Position numbers and translations under genes: made by a program | Notes under the pieces: generated by a model | What the model saw: only the letters and a program-made list of their open reading frames with translations | Database searches by the model: none | Told to the model about the DNA's origin: nothing | NCBI GenBank assembly: GCA_937921935.1 | Contig: CAKZWQ010000037.1 | Location: forward strand, 1 to 55,696 | DNA: 55,696 nt | Direction: 5' to 3' | Source of the DNA: an uncultured Gammaproteobacteria bacterium | GTDB taxonomy: Bacteria; Pseudomonadota; Gammaproteobacteria; Steroidobacterales; GCA-2729495 | Shown here: piece after piece, positions 24,985 through 35,221 of the stretch | How positions within the stretch are numbered: position 1 is the first letter of the stretch | Layout: every line of letters starts with the position of its first letter

Positions 24985-27900
24985 CTACTCTGTCGGCAAC
25001 TGCAGTAGCTGACCAACGGCGTCCATCAGGGTCTGCTCCTGGTAAGGCTTGCCCAGATAATCGTTCACGCCCAACTCAATAGCTCGGGCCCGATGTTTCT
25101 CACTCACACGCGAGGTGATCATGATGATAGGCACATCATGGGTGTCCGGGTTATTGCGCACATGGGTAGCAAATTCGTAGCCATCCATCCGCGGCATCTC
25201 CACATCGAGCAAAATAATGTCGGGCCGCTGCTCCTGCAGCACGCCGATAGCTTCCACGCCATCCTTGGCCGTGAACACATGAAAGTCGTTGCGCTCCAGA
25301 AGGCGCTGGGTCACCCGGCGCATGGTGATGGAATCATCTACGACCAGGGCAATTGGCTCCTGGGGCCGCTCTTCGACCTGGCGCTCAGCGGCCTCCAAGG
25401 GCGGCCGCGAAGATCTCACCAGCGCGCCTACGTCGAGAATTACGATCACCTGGCCGTCACCCAGAATGGTCGCGCCTGAAATACCCCGGATGGTCGCCAG
25501 CTGGGCACCTACCGGCTTCACCACAATCTCACGACTGTCCAGCATTTCATCAGTAATCAGTGCAGTTGAGTTGTCGCCTGCGCGCACCAGGATAATGGAA
25601 ATCCGTTCTTCTTCCTCAGCCAGGCGCGAGGGACCGGTGCCCACAAACTGCCCCAGATGCCGGAAGCTATAACGCTGCCCCGCGTAGTCAATCGCCGGAT
25701 CATCGGCCGCCATATAAGTTTCGAATTCTTCGCGACTGATGCGGATGATCCCCTCTACAGTCGGCAGAGGCAGAGCATAGAGTTCCGTGCCGGTGCGCAC
25801 GATCAGCGCCTGAGTAACCGCCAGGGTAAAGGGCAGGCGAATAGTAAACAGCGTGCCCGCACCCGCTTCGGAACTCATACGCAAAGTCCCGCCTAGCTTG
25901 GCGATTTCACTGGCCACAACATCCATGCCGATGCCGCGTCCGGCAGACTGAGTCAACCGACCCGCTGTCGAGAAGCCAGAGCGCAGAATAAACTGCATGA
26001 CCTCTTCATTAGTCAGCTGCTCTTCGGCGCTGATCAAGCCAAGATCTGTTGCCTTCCGGCGAATAGCATCGACATTCAAACCTCGGCCGTCATCCTGAAC
26101 CTGGATGATTACCTCGGAGCCTTCGCGGCGTAACTGAATGGCCACCCGGCCTGCGGGATCCTTAGCCGCGGCCTGACGCTCCGCTGGAGACTCGATGCCG
26201 TGAATCACCGAGTTACGCAACATGTGCTCGAAGGGCGGCAGCATCTTCTCCAGTACCTGGCGATCCAGCTCACCACCACCTTCCAGCTGCAACTCGGCCT
26301 GCTTGCCGTGCTCAGCGGCAGTTTGCCGGACCAGCCGTGCCAGCCGGGCCCCGTGTTCCTGGAAAGGCACCATGCGCGTACGCATGAGACCGTCCTGCAA
26401 CTCATTGGCCGTGCGTGACTGCTGCGCTAGCAGACCTTCCGTTTCAGCCGTGAGCTGCGCCAGGAGATCTTTCAGACTATTCACGTCGCTGGCCGTTTCA
26501 GCCAAACCCCTGGAGAGCTGCTGAATCTTGGAATAACGATCCAGCTCCAGCGGATCAAAACCCTCATCCTTGGCCATATCGGCCTGGTGCAGATACAGAA
26601 TCTGGGCTTCCGTGGCCAGCTCCAGGTTCCGCAACTGGTCCCGCAGGCGCACATTAGTCTGGCCCAGCTCCTCGACGTTGAACTGGATCTGGCTCATCTG
26701 CTGCATCAGCCGCGCATGGAAGATGCTGATCTCACCTGCGTTATTAAGGAGCTCCTGAAGGACTGCGGGATCCACGCGTGCCAACTGACGGCGCTCCGGC
26801 ACGGCGGGCTCACGGGCCGGCGGCAGCAAGTCCTGGAGTGTGTCCAACTCCGCCGGTTGTGCCGGTCCCTTGAGATCCTGGGCCAGCTTTCCGATCTGAT
26901 CCAGGACGGGCATCACCGGCTCGACAGGTGCCGGCGGCTCCTGCTCTTCCTTTGCTTCGGCCTCTGCATCGGCCGCAGCTTCTGATTCGACTTCGACTTC
27001 GCTGATATCCGGGGTGATTGGCGCACTCGTATCCGGTGGCGTTATCTCAGCGGCTTCAGCAGGTGCTTCGGCCGTTTCGGTGTCACCCGACAGCAGAGCC
27101 GCGAGACCACTGACCAGGGCCGCCGGCGGCTGGGGTGCCATGCCCTGAATGACCTGGTCGAGCATACGATGCAGCTCATCCACCACAGCCTGCAGCATGG
27201 CGGGCAATTCACCATCAGCTGCCAGACGGCCGCTACTCGCCCCGATCACCAGGGCTTCCAGATCGTGACTGAGATCTCCCATGGCCACTAGGCCCGCCAT
27301 GCGCGCCCCGCCTTTGAGCGTGTGCAGGTAACGCTGCATTTCTTCCAGGACGCTGTCGGGGGAATCTGCGGTGGGCAACCTCGCCAGGGCAGCATCTGCA
27401 CTTTCCAGGATCTCTGCCGCTTCCTCCGCGAAGATGCCGGCAATATCTGCATCGAAGGCTGGCACATCGACCGTAGCCGCTGGCCCCTCTACTTCAAGCA
27501 CCGGTGTCTGGGCCGTATCGACGGCAGCAGTTTCTGCAGCTGCGGCCGCGGCCTGCTCAATTTCTTCATCCAGCGCCAGCAGCTGCGCTTCCAACTGCGC
27601 CGTGTCGGGCATGGGCAGACTGGTGTCCGCCAGAGCCCCCATTACGGAAGACAGCATGACAGCTGAATCAGCGCAGGCCGAAAGCACGGGCTCGTCGATA
27701 CCCAAGTCATGATCATAGGCGTGCCGGATCATCCGGTTCAGGGGACCACTCACGGTGGCAGCCTGATCTGCCTCGGCCATCGTCACGCTGCCATGCAAGG
27801 TATGACAGGCCCGGTACAGAGCCTCGGACACTTTGAACGGCGGCGAACCAGGCTGGCATTCGTCGATGAAGTCACGGATCACTTGCAGGTGGCCGCCAAC

Positions 27901-30336
27901 TTCCTTGGCCAGAATGTCGAGCAACACGGGATCGATGCCGGGCGCAACGGACTCGGTGACAGCTGCCTCGACCTCGTCTGCCGCCGCAACAATATCTTCC
28001 GGAATTTCTTCAGCCGGCGGGGAAGCCGGAACCTCAGCGGTCGCATCCTCTATGCCCGTTACTGCCGGCGCCTCTGCCTCGTGGACACTGACGTCTTCTT
28101 CCCCGGTCGCATCAACCGACTCTTCAGCCACTGCCGACTGACCCTCGGCCAGGGCAGCAGCCCGGGACATTAAGCCGGCGATATCTGCTTTAACCGGCTC
28201 CCCGGATTCCAGTTGCTCCAGCAATTCCGGCAGAGCGTTGCGGGCGTCACCCAGGCAGTCAATGATCTCCGGCACCATTTCCAACGTCTTGTTGATCAGG
28301 CGATTGAGAAGATTTTCCATGCTCCAGGCGAATTCACCCATCAGGCCGGCGCCTACCATGCGCCCGCTGCCCTTCAGGGTATGGAAGGAACGTCGCATGG
28401 TATTGAGTGCGTCGGCATCGCCCGGATCTTCAGACCACCGGGCGAAGCAGGCCTGGATGGACTCGATCTCCTCGCCTGCCTCTTCGATAAAGAGTTCGAT
28501 GATCTCTGGATCCGGACGCGCCTCGCGGGTGTCGATGCCCGGCAATGACGCCAGGGCCCGCGGGTCCAGGGCTTCCACGGTGGCCGATGGCTCGGAGAGC
28601 TGAAGGGTCGTTGCCATGCCCGAGGAAACTCCGTCCACCTGCGGCATCGCCGGTGCTTCATGCAGGGCCAGCAGGCAACGGCGAGCGTTATCCAGCATGT
28701 AGCCCGGCTCGCGTCGCCCGGCCTCAAGGGTTTCCATGTAGTAGTGGAGACTGACAATGGCATCAGCCAGCAAGTCCAGCGCCGACTTATCAGGAGCTTC
28801 TTCGCCCTGGTGAATCAAGCGCTGGATACCGGACTGAATATCCTCGATCAGCTCAACCGCTTCAGCCTTGTCCAGAATAAGCAGCCCGGCCGTGATTCCC
28901 TGCAGCAGGGGCGGCACGGTATCCAGCACGTTGCCGTCTGCCGGGCGCTCAAGCACCTGGGTGATGGCGTCCTGAACGCGTGACAGGTTCACCACGCATT
29001 CGCGCATGACTGCGCGCGCTACCTCCTCGTAGTCGGCATCGCCATCCCCGGTGGCCTGCTGACCCGCTTCGTCGGGCGGCGCAATCAGCCGCAGCAGTTG
29101 TTCATCCAGGCGATGTTCAACGCTGAGCAGAGCGGCGGCCATGCTGACCAGGCGTCCCTCCTCCGCCTCGACAGCGCCCGTCGCTACTTCGTCTAGCCCT
29201 GAGCGCTGGGTACCAATAATTTCCCGCAACTCGCCCAGACCAAGAACCCCGAGGGTATCGCCGATCTTTTTCAGCATCTCGACCTGGGGCACGAGCTCTT
29301 CCGGATGGGCCATGCCGGTGCGCAGATAAATATCGAGCACGTCTTTCACCCGCGCCAGATCTTCGCGAATGGCCTCGGCCACCGTCTGCATCAACTTCGC
29401 GCTGGGCGCAGCGAGACTCTCGCGAACCGCTTCTACCTGATCGTTGCCCGGCACCAGTTCACCGAGGTTAAAGACAGTGCGAATTTCTTTAACCCGCGGA
29501 CTCGCGTTGCTTACCCGGGCTATGTAGTAAAGAAAATTATTAACCAGATCGCGCGGTGGCTGGGCACCGAAACGCTCTTCACCGATATTGAGCAGGCGTT
29601 TGATTTCACGATCCGTCTGACCCATAAGACGCTTAAGAGAAACACTCGTCTCCAGAGTGCCGTCGCGCAGGGACTCCAGCACGGCAGCCACCACCCACCA
29701 CAGGCGATGAACCTCCGGCAGCACCGCTGCCTGCTCCAGCCGAGCGGCGATATCACCCATCTGAGCCAGATTCCGGTCAGCATCCGAGCCCTTGATCCAG
29801 CCCAGCAAAGCCAGCTGGAACCTGGGCCGCAGGCTACGACACTGCTCGACGATGTCTTCGCCGTTGGGCTCACGCTCCGGCATAGCGGGGCCCGGGCCGT
29901 CCCCGCCGAAGACGTTAAGCAGCAGCAAGGTGCTCTCCGACAACAGGGGTTTGCCGCGCGCGGCGCGCAGATCGTTAAGCAGGGGCAACAACACCAGGGG
30001 GATGTCCTGGCCGCCATTGAGAATGCGTTCAACATAGGCCGGCAGTTGCACAGCGGCGCGACTGAGGGCATCGAGAGCCTCTTCGGCATTTTCCCGGCGG
30101 ACCCGACCCAGGTGCTGGCAGGTCGCCTCCATCTCTTCGGCCAGCAGGCTGGCCCCATAAGTCTCAGTCATGCGCAGGACGCCGCGAATGGTGTGCAGCA
30201 TCCGGATGCATTGATCCAGGACGTTAGGCCCACCCTCGCCCTCGGCAAACTGCTCCAGGGCAAGACGAGTGTCCTGCAGCGTTACCGCCAGCTCATCGCC
30301 GACGATTTGCAGGGATTCAGAAACGACAGCGTTCAT
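24985..30336 (-). CDS. chpA: Hybrid chemosensory histidine kinase ChpA/PilL
   Basis: A 1783-aa CheA-type kinase controlling type IV pilus activity. Phosphotransfer domains with intact histidines lie at H48 (MLHTIRG, more divergent), H652 (SFHTLKGSGRM), H845 (CHTLHGS) and H1005 (LHTLKGGARM), separated by acidic Ala/Glu-rich linkers. A dimerisation/ATPase core follows (MLRNSVIHGIES; DDGRGLNVDAIR; SAGRGIGMDVV), then a CheW-like domain (RTGTELYALPLPTVEGI) and a C-terminal receiver with phospho-acceptor D1711 in LLDVEMPRMDGYE. Pseudomonas ChpA is longer and has more phosphotransfer domains. The operon order pilG-H-I-J-chpA-chpC supports the call. Confidence 0.95.
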   Translation of the reverse strand: MNAVVSESLQIVGDELAVTLQDTRLALEQFAEGEGGPNVLDQCIRMLHTIRGVLRMTETYGASLLAEEMEATCQHLGRVRRENAEEALDALSRAAVQLPAYVERILNGGQDIPLVLLPLLNDLRAARGKPLLSESTLLLLNVFGGDGPGPAMPEREPNGEDIVEQCRSLRPRFQLALLGWIKGSDADRNLAQMGDIAARLEQAAVLPEVHRLWWVVAAVLESLRDGTLETSVSLKRLMGQTDREIKRLLNIGEERFGAQPPRDLVNNFLYYIARVSNASPRVKEIRTVFNLGELVPGNDQVEAVRESLAAPSAKLMQTVAEAIREDLARVKDVLDIYLRTGMAHPEELVPQVEMLKKIGDTLGVLGLGELREIIGTQRSGLDEVATGAVEAEEGRLVSMAAALLSVEHRLDEQLLRLIAPPDEAGQQATGDGDADYEEVARAVMRECVVNLSRVQDAITQVLERPADGNVLDTVPPLLQGITAGLLILDKAEAVELIEDIQSGIQRLIHQGEEAPDKSALDLLADAIVSLHYYMETLEAGRREPGYMLDNARRCLLALHEAPAMPQVDGVSSGMATTLQLSEPSATVEALDPRALASLPGIDTREARPDPEIIELFIEEAGEEIESIQACFARWSEDPGDADALNTMRRSFHTLKGSGRMVGAGLMGEFAWSMENLLNRLINKTLEMVPEIIDCLGDARNALPELLEQLESGEPVKADIAGLMSRAAALAEGQSAVAEESVDATGEEDVSVHEAEAPAVTGIEDATAEVPASPPAEEIPEDIVAAADEVEAAVTESVAPGIDPVLLDILAKEVGGHLQVIRDFIDECQPGSPPFKVSEALYRACHTLHGSVTMAEADQAATVSGPLNRMIRHAYDHDLGIDEPVLSACADSAVMLSSVMGALADTSLPMPDTAQLEAQLLALDEEIEQAAAAAAETAAVDTAQTPVLEVEGPAATVDVPAFDADIAGIFAEEAAEILESADAALARLPTADSPDSVLEEMQRYLHTLKGGARMAGLVAMGDLSHDLEALVIGASSGRLAADGELPAMLQAVVDELHRMLDQVIQGMAPQPPAALVSGLAALLSGDTETAEAPAEAAEITPPDTSAPITPDISEVEVESEAAADAEAEAKEEQEPPAPVEPVMPVLDQIGKLAQDLKGPAQPAELDTLQDLLPPAREPAVPERRQLARVDPAVLQELLNNAGEISIFHARLMQQMSQIQFNVEELGQTNVRLRDQLRNLELATEAQILYLHQADMAKDEGFDPLELDRYSKIQQLSRGLAETASDVNSLKDLLAQLTAETEGLLAQQSRTANELQDGLMRTRMVPFQEHGARLARLVRQTAAEHGKQAELQLEGGGELDRQVLEKMLPPFEHMLRNSVIHGIESPAERQAAAKDPAGRVAIQLRREGSEVIIQVQDDGRGLNVDAIRRKATDLGLISAEEQLTNEEVMQFILRSGFSTAGRLTQSAGRGIGMDVVASEIAKLGGTLRMSSEAGAGTLFTIRLPFTLAVTQALIVRTGTELYALPLPTVEGIIRISREEFETYMAADDPAIDYAGQRYSFRHLGQFVGTGPSRLAEEEERISIILVRAGDNSTALITDEMLDSREIVVKPVGAQLATIRGISGATILGDGQVIVILDVGALVRSSRPPLEAAERQVEERPQEPIALVVDDSITMRRVTQRLLERNDFHVFTAKDGVEAIGVLQEQRPDIILLDVEMPRMDGYEFATHVRNNPDTHDVPIIMITSRVSEKHRARAIELGVNDYLGKPYQEQTLMDAVGQLLQLPTE

Positions 30337-30360
30337 GCGTCGAGGGTGCCTGCCAAGGGA

Positions 30361-32427
30361 TCAGGCCGTCTTCTGGTCAACGAAGGCCACGGGCTCGGAT
30401 TCATCAACAACTTCTGCAGGCGGGTAGTCCACCTCGGGTTCGTCGTCTGCGTCCGTAACGTAGACGCTATCAGCCTCGGGCTCGCCCGGCACCGGCAAAC
30501 GAAAATCAGAGACCGACTCGCGTAATTGCGCGGCCAGCTCGGCGAGCTTGCGAATGGCATCCGTGGTCTCGGCCGTGCTGGTCGCTGTCTCGGAATTAAT
30601 TTTCTGCAGGCTTTCGGTATTCCGGGTCACAGCATCCGCCGCCTTGGCCTGCTCCCGGGAAGAGTCCAAAATGTTGTGCACCAGCGACGCGATCTGGTTG
30701 GAAACCTGCTCGATCTCCTCCAGGGCGGCGCCGGCATTCTCGGCCAGCAGCGCCCCGCCCACCACATCCGTGGTGCTGCGCTCCATGGAAACGACGGCTT
30801 CATTGGTATCCGCCTGAATCGTTGTCACCAGCACTTCAATTTGCTTGGTTGCATTGGTGGAACGCTCGGCAAGCCTTTGCACCTCATCGGCTACAACGGC
30901 GAAGCCGCGGCCGGCTTCCCCGGCCATGCTGGCCTGAATGGAGGCGTTCAACGCCAGAATATTGGTCTGGTCAGCAATATCGTTAATGAGCTCAACGATA
31001 TTGCCGATCTCCTGGGAACTCTCCCCCAGCCGCTTGATGCGCTTGGACGTCTCCTGAATGGTTTCGCGAATGGTATTCATGCCGGCTATAGTCCGTCTCA
31101 CGGCGTCACCGCCTTTGTGCGCGACGTCCACGGAATGCCTGGCCACATCCGAAGATCGCTCGGCGTTGCCGGCGACTTCTTCAATAGAAGCAGCCATTTG
31201 CTGGATAGCATCCGAGGCGGCTTCGATCTGCTTGGACTGCGTCGCATAGGCCTCGGCCAGCTGCTGAGCCGTGGTATCCGTCTGCTTTGCCGCACCATCC
31301 ACCTGAATGGCACTGTCGTTTACCGTCGTGACCAGCTCACGCAAAGCCTCGATGGCAAAGTTGATGGAGTCAGCAATGGCGCCGGTAATGTCTTCCGTCA
31401 CCGTAGCCTTCACGGTCAGATCGCCATCAGCAAGATTGCCCAGCTCATCAAGCAGACGCATGATGGCGCTCTGATTGCGTTCGGTTTGCTCGGCCTGCAA
31501 TTGCGCGTTCCGGCGCATCCCGGCTGAACGCCAGTACAAAAAAGCCATCACCAAAAACAGGGCCAGGGCTGCCACCAGCAAGACGAGCAATAACTGTGCA
31601 GCCAAACTATCCCCGGTACTGCCGGCTGAAGTTACACTCTGGCCGGCGGCGGGGATCAGCTCGGCGCCCAGCAGACTGATTTGAGTTCGTGCCCGCGCCC
31701 CGGCGGCCAGCGATTCGGACTGTGCCAGCACATCGCGAATTCTCTCCGCAATGGCATTGGAGGTTGCGGTCAGTGCCTGCAAGGCGTCACGCGCGCCTGG
31801 ATCGGCCACAGCGCGCAAACCCAGCTCGCTGTCGCCTTCGCCCAGGCCGCGAATAATCTGTTCCAGACCCAGTTCGGCATCCAGCAATGGCTGGCTAAGA
31901 GTGCCGGGATCAGCGCCGCTTGCCAGGCTACGCACGTCACGACGCGCCCCATCGCCCAGCAAACGGACCCGCTCCAGCTGGGCCGTCACAACCGGCTCAC
32001 GTTGCAATACCATGGCGCTTTCGAGGCTGTAGACGCCCTCGGTCAACTCGGACGCCAGCAGATCCAGATCATCAGCCGCGCGCTGCACCCCAAGCAAAGC
32101 GGATTGCGCACCTGACACGCTCTCAAGACTTTTTACCAGTTGCCCGGCAGCGCGAGCCTGCTCATCGGGCAGCCCGCGACGTTGCCGGTCCAGCTGCGCC
32201 GCGGTATCGCCCAGACCGGACAAGGCTTCGGTATCGCCATCCAAGGCCAGTCGGGCCCGGGCCAGGGTCGCCTGGATTGCAGCAACCGCATTAGCATTGC
32301 TGGCGTTCGGCGGTGCCTTAGTGCCACCGGAATCTGTCAGCAGTAAAGCCAGTGCCCCGCCCAGGGACAGAATCAACAGCCCCGCCAGCGAGGGCATCAG
32401 TTTTCCGCCACTTGTCGTTGTCGTCAT
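30361..32427 (-). CDS. pilJ: Methyl-accepting chemoreceptor of the pilus system
   Basis: A 688-aa transmembrane receptor. Transmembrane helix 1 is at about 12-30, a periplasmic PilJ-type sensor follows, transmembrane helix 2 lies at about 285-307 ([25 protein letters not shown]), then HAMP and a methyl-accepting signalling domain with the conserved hairpin tip ([22 protein letters not shown], then [19 protein letters not shown]). It should sense pilus tension or surface contact and signal to ChpA via PilI. The C-terminus has an acidic tail and no CheR-binding pentapeptide; no methyltransferase gene (pilK) is nearby. Confidence 0.95.
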   Translation of the reverse strand: MTTTTSGGKLMPSLAGLLILSLGGALALLLTDSGGTKAPPNASNANAVAAIQATLARARLALDGDTEALSGLGDTAAQLDRQRRGLPDEQARAAGQLVKSLESVSGAQSALLGVQRAADDLDLLASELTEGVYSLESAMVLQREPVVTAQLERVRLLGDGARRDVRSLASGADPGTLSQPLLDAELGLEQIIRGLGEGDSELGLRAVADPGARDALQALTATSNAIAERIRDVLAQSESLAAGARARTQISLLGAELIPAAGQSVTSAGSTGDSLAAQLLLVLLVAALALFLVMAFLYWRSAGMRRNAQLQAEQTERNQSAIMRLLDELGNLADGDLTVKATVTEDITGAIADSINFAIEALRELVTTVNDSAIQVDGAAKQTDTTAQQLAEAYATQSKQIEAASDAIQQMAASIEEVAGNAERSSDVARHSVDVAHKGGDAVRRTIAGMNTIRETIQETSKRIKRLGESSQEIGNIVELINDIADQTNILALNASIQASMAGEAGRGFAVVADEVQRLAERSTNATKQIEVLVTTIQADTNEAVVSMERSTTDVVGGALLAENAGAALEEIEQVSNQIASLVHNILDSSREQAKAADAVTRNTESLQKINSETATSTAETTDAIRKLAELAAQLRESVSDFRLPVPGEPEADSVYVTDADDEPEVDYPPAEVVDESEPVAFVDQKTA

Positions 32428-32506
32428 ACCCCGAACCCCATTTTCTTACGCCCGCCTGAAGCAGCCGGCACTACCAGATACCGGCCCTGCACAACGGCGA
32501 CCTGCA

Positions 32507-33079
32507 TCAATTCTCTGCCGCCCGGGCAAATTCTTCCGTCGCCAGCAGCCGTGTGGCGCTGAACAACGGCCATACTTCGTCGCCCCGCTGGAATGAACCG
32601 GCCAGAAAACGATCACACCGGATTAGTGTCTCCGGTACATCGCTCTGGTGCTCACGGTCCAGGAAGCGTCGGAACCCATAAACCTCATCAACAACCAGTC
32701 CGGCCGCGAACTCGTTGTCGTTCAATACCAGCACCCGTGCACTGCGCCCCATGCCGCCTGACCCTGAGCCAAGAAAAGCTCGCAGATCAACAACCGGCAG
32801 CAGGTGTCCACGCACATTCGCCAGGCCACGCATCCAGGCGCGGGCGCCGGGTACGCGCGTCACCGATGACGGCACCATCAAAACTTCCCGGACTTCCTCC
32901 CGCGCCATGACAAATTGTTCCGCGCCCAGTCGGAAGCCGATACCCACCCACTCGGTAACATCGATATCTGCACCGGCGCCGCCTGCCAGGGCTACCTTGC
33001 TGCGGCGTTCAAGTTCCTGGAGCAGGTCAAACGGGTGTTCGCACAAGGATCGAAGCGAGGTGCCGGCTGCTGCGGGCAT
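32507..33079 (-). CDS. pilI: CheW-like adaptor PilI
   Basis: A 190-aa CheW-domain protein linking PilJ to ChpA. It contains GFRLGAEQFVMAREEVREVL, the conserved MRGLANVRGHLLPVVDLRAFLG segment and VVDEVYGFRRF, all typical of PilI. The ATG shares a base with the pilH stop (TGATG), and pilJ begins about 80 bp later, so translation is coupled within the operon. Confidence 0.93.
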   Translation of the reverse strand: MPAAAGTSLRSLCEHPFDLLQELERRSKVALAGGAGADIDVTEWVGIGFRLGAEQFVMAREEVREVLMVPSSVTRVPGARAWMRGLANVRGHLLPVVDLRAFLGSGSGGMGRSARVLVLNDNEFAAGLVVDEVYGFRRFLDREHQSDVPETLIRCDRFLAGSFQRGDEVWPLFSATRLLATEEFARAAEN

Positions 33080-33441
33080 CAGCCAATTCGCGCCCTGACC
33101 GCAGCCAGCAAATCATTTTGCGCCACCGGTTTCATCAAATAGTCGACGGCTCCCTGTCGCAGCCCCCAGACCCGGTCACTCTCCTGGTCCTTGGAAGTCA
33201 CCATGACTATCGGGATTGCCGAGGTATCAGGATTGCGCGACAACTGCCGGGTCGCCTGAAAACCGTTCATGCCAGGCATTACCACGTCCATCAGGATCAG
33301 GTCGGGATGGTTGGATGCGGCAATATTGATGGCCTCCTCGCCATCGCTGGCCAGCAGGGTCTCGAAACCATTCTTCTCCAGCACCCGGGACAGCACATGC
33401 TGCTCCGTCGGGGAGTCGTCAACAATCAGGACTAGCGCCAC
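33079..33441 (-). CDS. pilH: CheY-like response regulator PilH
   Basis: A single receiver domain of 120 aa. The GTG start at 33441 is preceded by GGAGG at 8-nt spacing and gives the N-terminus MALVLIVDDSPTEQHV; a longer frame to 33483 would add 14 unconserved residues. Acidic pocket D8-D9, phospho-acceptor D52 in MDVVMPGMNG, and K in the C-terminal MKPV are intact. In Pseudomonas PilH influences pilus retraction or acts as a phosphate sink for the PilG pathway. Confidence 0.92.
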   Translation of the reverse strand: MALVLIVDDSPTEQHVLSRVLEKNGFETLLASDGEEAINIAASNHPDLILMDVVMPGMNGFQATRQLSRNPDTSAIPIVMVTSKDQESDRVWGLRQGAVDYLMKPVAQNDLLAAVRARIG

Positions 33442-33457
33442 GGTACAACCCTCCGGA

Positions 33458-33880
33458 TCAGGCGGACGAAACCTGGGCCGCAATCGCGCCCAGCAGCTCG
33501 TCCTTGGTAAAAGGTTTGGTCAAATACTCTTCAGAACCGACGATGCGACCGCGGGCACGATCAAAAAGCCCGTCCTTACTGGACAGCATGATCACCGGCG
33601 TATCGCGAAAAGTCTTGTTGTGCTTGATCAGGGAACAGGTCTGGTACCCGTCCAGCCGCGGCATCATGATGTCAACGAAAATGACATCGGGATGGTGATC
33701 AGCGATCTTGGCCAGAGCATCGAAGCCATCCACGGCCGTATAAACAGTGCAGCCTTCTTTACTCAGCAGGGTTTCTGCGGTCCGCCGGATCGTCTTGCTG
33801 TCATCGATCACGAGGACTTTCAGGCCCTCCAGCTTTCGGGCAGCCGCCGCTTCCACGGGCATCTCCATCATCGGCCCCAT
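33458..33880 (-). CDS. pilG: CheY-like response regulator PilG
   Basis: A receiver-domain protein (about 140 aa from MGPMMEMPV). Acidic residues in LVIDDSKTIRR, phospho-acceptor D70 in VDIMMPRLDGYQ, the switch residue in MLSSKDG and KPFTKDEL are all present. PilG promotes pilus extension in the Pseudomonas system. The start is uncertain: ATG codons lie at 33880, 33871 and 33868, the last two with GGATGGGG upstream. A still longer frame to 33913 would run through a TGTGCGCACA palindrome and is less likely. First gene of the pil-chp operon, divergent from gshB. Confidence 0.93.
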   Translation of the reverse strand: MGPMMEMPVEAAAARKLEGLKVLVIDDSKTIRRTAETLLSKEGCTVYTAVDGFDALAKIADHHPDVIFVDIMMPRLDGYQTCSLIKHNKTFRDTPVIMLSSKDGLFDRARGRIVGSEEYLTKPFTKDELLGAIAAQVSSA

Positions 33881-33902
33881 CCTGTCATTTTTAACATAAG
33901 GG

Positions 33903-33912
33903 TGTGCGCACA
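33903..33912. promoter_or_regulatory. TGTGCGCACA palindrome upstream of pilG
   Basis: A perfect 10-bp palindrome in the pilG-gshB divergent spacer. The identical 10-mer also sits at 17091-17100, on the predicted start site of the sigma-54 small RNA. By chance any given 10-mer is expected far less than once in a window this size. It may be a shared operator; no known regulator is assigned. The rest of the 33881-34166 spacer shows no convincing promoter boxes. Confidence 0.35.
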
Positions 33913-34166
33913 TCCATGATATGACCAGAAGGCCCTGAGGCCCGAATTAAGGGGTGAAAGCCGCCCCTTGCACTTGTCGTCACTCAACAACCCACCGCCT
34001 GAAGCGGCCAAAAAGCCCGATTCCGAACGCCATCGTCAACCCGCTCGCAACGCGGCGATGATACTGCGCGGCAGGTGATATTTCAGCAGGGCTACGACAG
34101 AATTGGGACACAGTTCATCCCGTGCAGGGCAATCCTGCCGTCCCGCGGGGTCATGGAGAAGACTTA

Positions 34167-35123
34167 ATGTCACGCACGCGCCTCGGGGTTGTGATGGATC
34201 CCATTGCCGGTATCACGCCTGCCAAGGACAGCACCCTGGCCATGCTGCTGGCCGCCCAGGCCCGCGGCTGGGAGCTGCACTACTTTGAACAGTCCAACCT
34301 GCGCATGAGCAATGGTCAGGCCATTGGCGACAGCCGGCAACTGGTCGTGCGTGACCATCCGAGTGACTGGTCCGAGCTGGCGGCTCCCGAAACCCTGCCC
34401 CTGGGCAGCCTGGATGTGATCCTGATGCGCAAGGATCCGCCCTTTGATATGGAGTTCATCTACACCACTTATATCCTTGAACGGGCCAAGGAGCAGGGAG
34501 CCCTGGTGATCAATGAGCCCGCCGCCCTGCGCGATATCAACGAAAAAGCCTTCACTGCGTGGTTCCCCCAGTGCTGCCCGGACACCTTAATAACTCGTTC
34601 CATCAGCCAGATGCGCAGTTTTCTCAAAGACCACGGGGAAATGGTGGTCAAACCCCTGGATGGCATGGGGGGCCGCTCGATCTTCGTGGTCCGCCGCGGC
34701 GACAACAATGCCAACGTCATCTTCGAAACACTGACTCAGGACGGCCAGGTTTTCGCCATCGCCCAGCGGTATATCCCGGAGATCACCGAGGGTGACAAGC
34801 GGATTCTGCTGGTCAACGGTGAGCCGGCCGGCGTCTGCCTGGCCCGGATTCCCCCGCCTGACGATAATCGCGGCAATCTGGTGATGGGCGCCCAGCCCGA
34901 GGTCAGACCCCTGTCGGACCGCGACCGCTGGATATGCGCCGAAGTGGGGCCCATCTTGCGCGAACGTGGGGTTATTTTCGCCGGACTGGACGTCATCGGG
35001 GATTATCTGACCGAGGTCAACGTCACCAGCCCGACGGGCATCCGCGAGATCGCCAGGCTGGGCGATGAAGATCTGGCGGCCAAATTGATGGATGCCCTGG
35101 ATGCCCGGATGGCGGCGCGCTAA
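34167..35123 (+). CDS. gshB: Glutathione synthetase
   Basis: ATP-grasp enzyme joining gamma-glutamylcysteine and glycine to glutathione. From the ATG at 34167 (RBS GGAGAAG) the protein is 318 aa and starts MSRTRLGVVMDPIAGITP, with RKDPPFDMEFIYTTYILE and the ATP-grasp motifs KPLDGMGGRSIF and LDVIGDYLTEVNVTSPTG. An in-frame ATG 15 codons earlier lacks conservation. The gshB-pilG divergent neighbourhood is the same as in Pseudomonas. Confidence 0.97.
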   Translation: MSRTRLGVVMDPIAGITPAKDSTLAMLLAAQARGWELHYFEQSNLRMSNGQAIGDSRQLVVRDHPSDWSELAAPETLPLGSLDVILMRKDPPFDMEFIYTTYILERAKEQGALVINEPAALRDINEKAFTAWFPQCCPDTLITRSISQMRSFLKDHGEMVVKPLDGMGGRSIFVVRRGDNNANVIFETLTQDGQVFAIAQRYIPEITEGDKRILLVNGEPAGVCLARIPPPDDNRGNLVMGAQPEVRPLSDRDRWICAEVGPILRERGVIFAGLDVIGDYLTEVNVTSPTGIREIARLGDEDLAAKLMDALDARMAAR

Positions 35124-35221
35124 GGCGCCTGGAACTGTGAACCAGTGCCGCTGGTCGGCAGGCAAGGGCGTATAATGAACACAGCCTTGTCCCGGCCTCC
35201 AAGGCAGACAGGATCCGACCC

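Noticed and set aside
29305..30525. 406-codon plus-strand open frame opposite chpA and the end of pilJ
   Set aside because: It mirrors strongly conserved kinase codons in high-GC DNA; no family motifs, no RBS, and it spans two real genes.
30526..31527. 333-codon plus-strand open frame opposite pilJ
   Set aside because: Antisense shadow of the conserved signalling domain.
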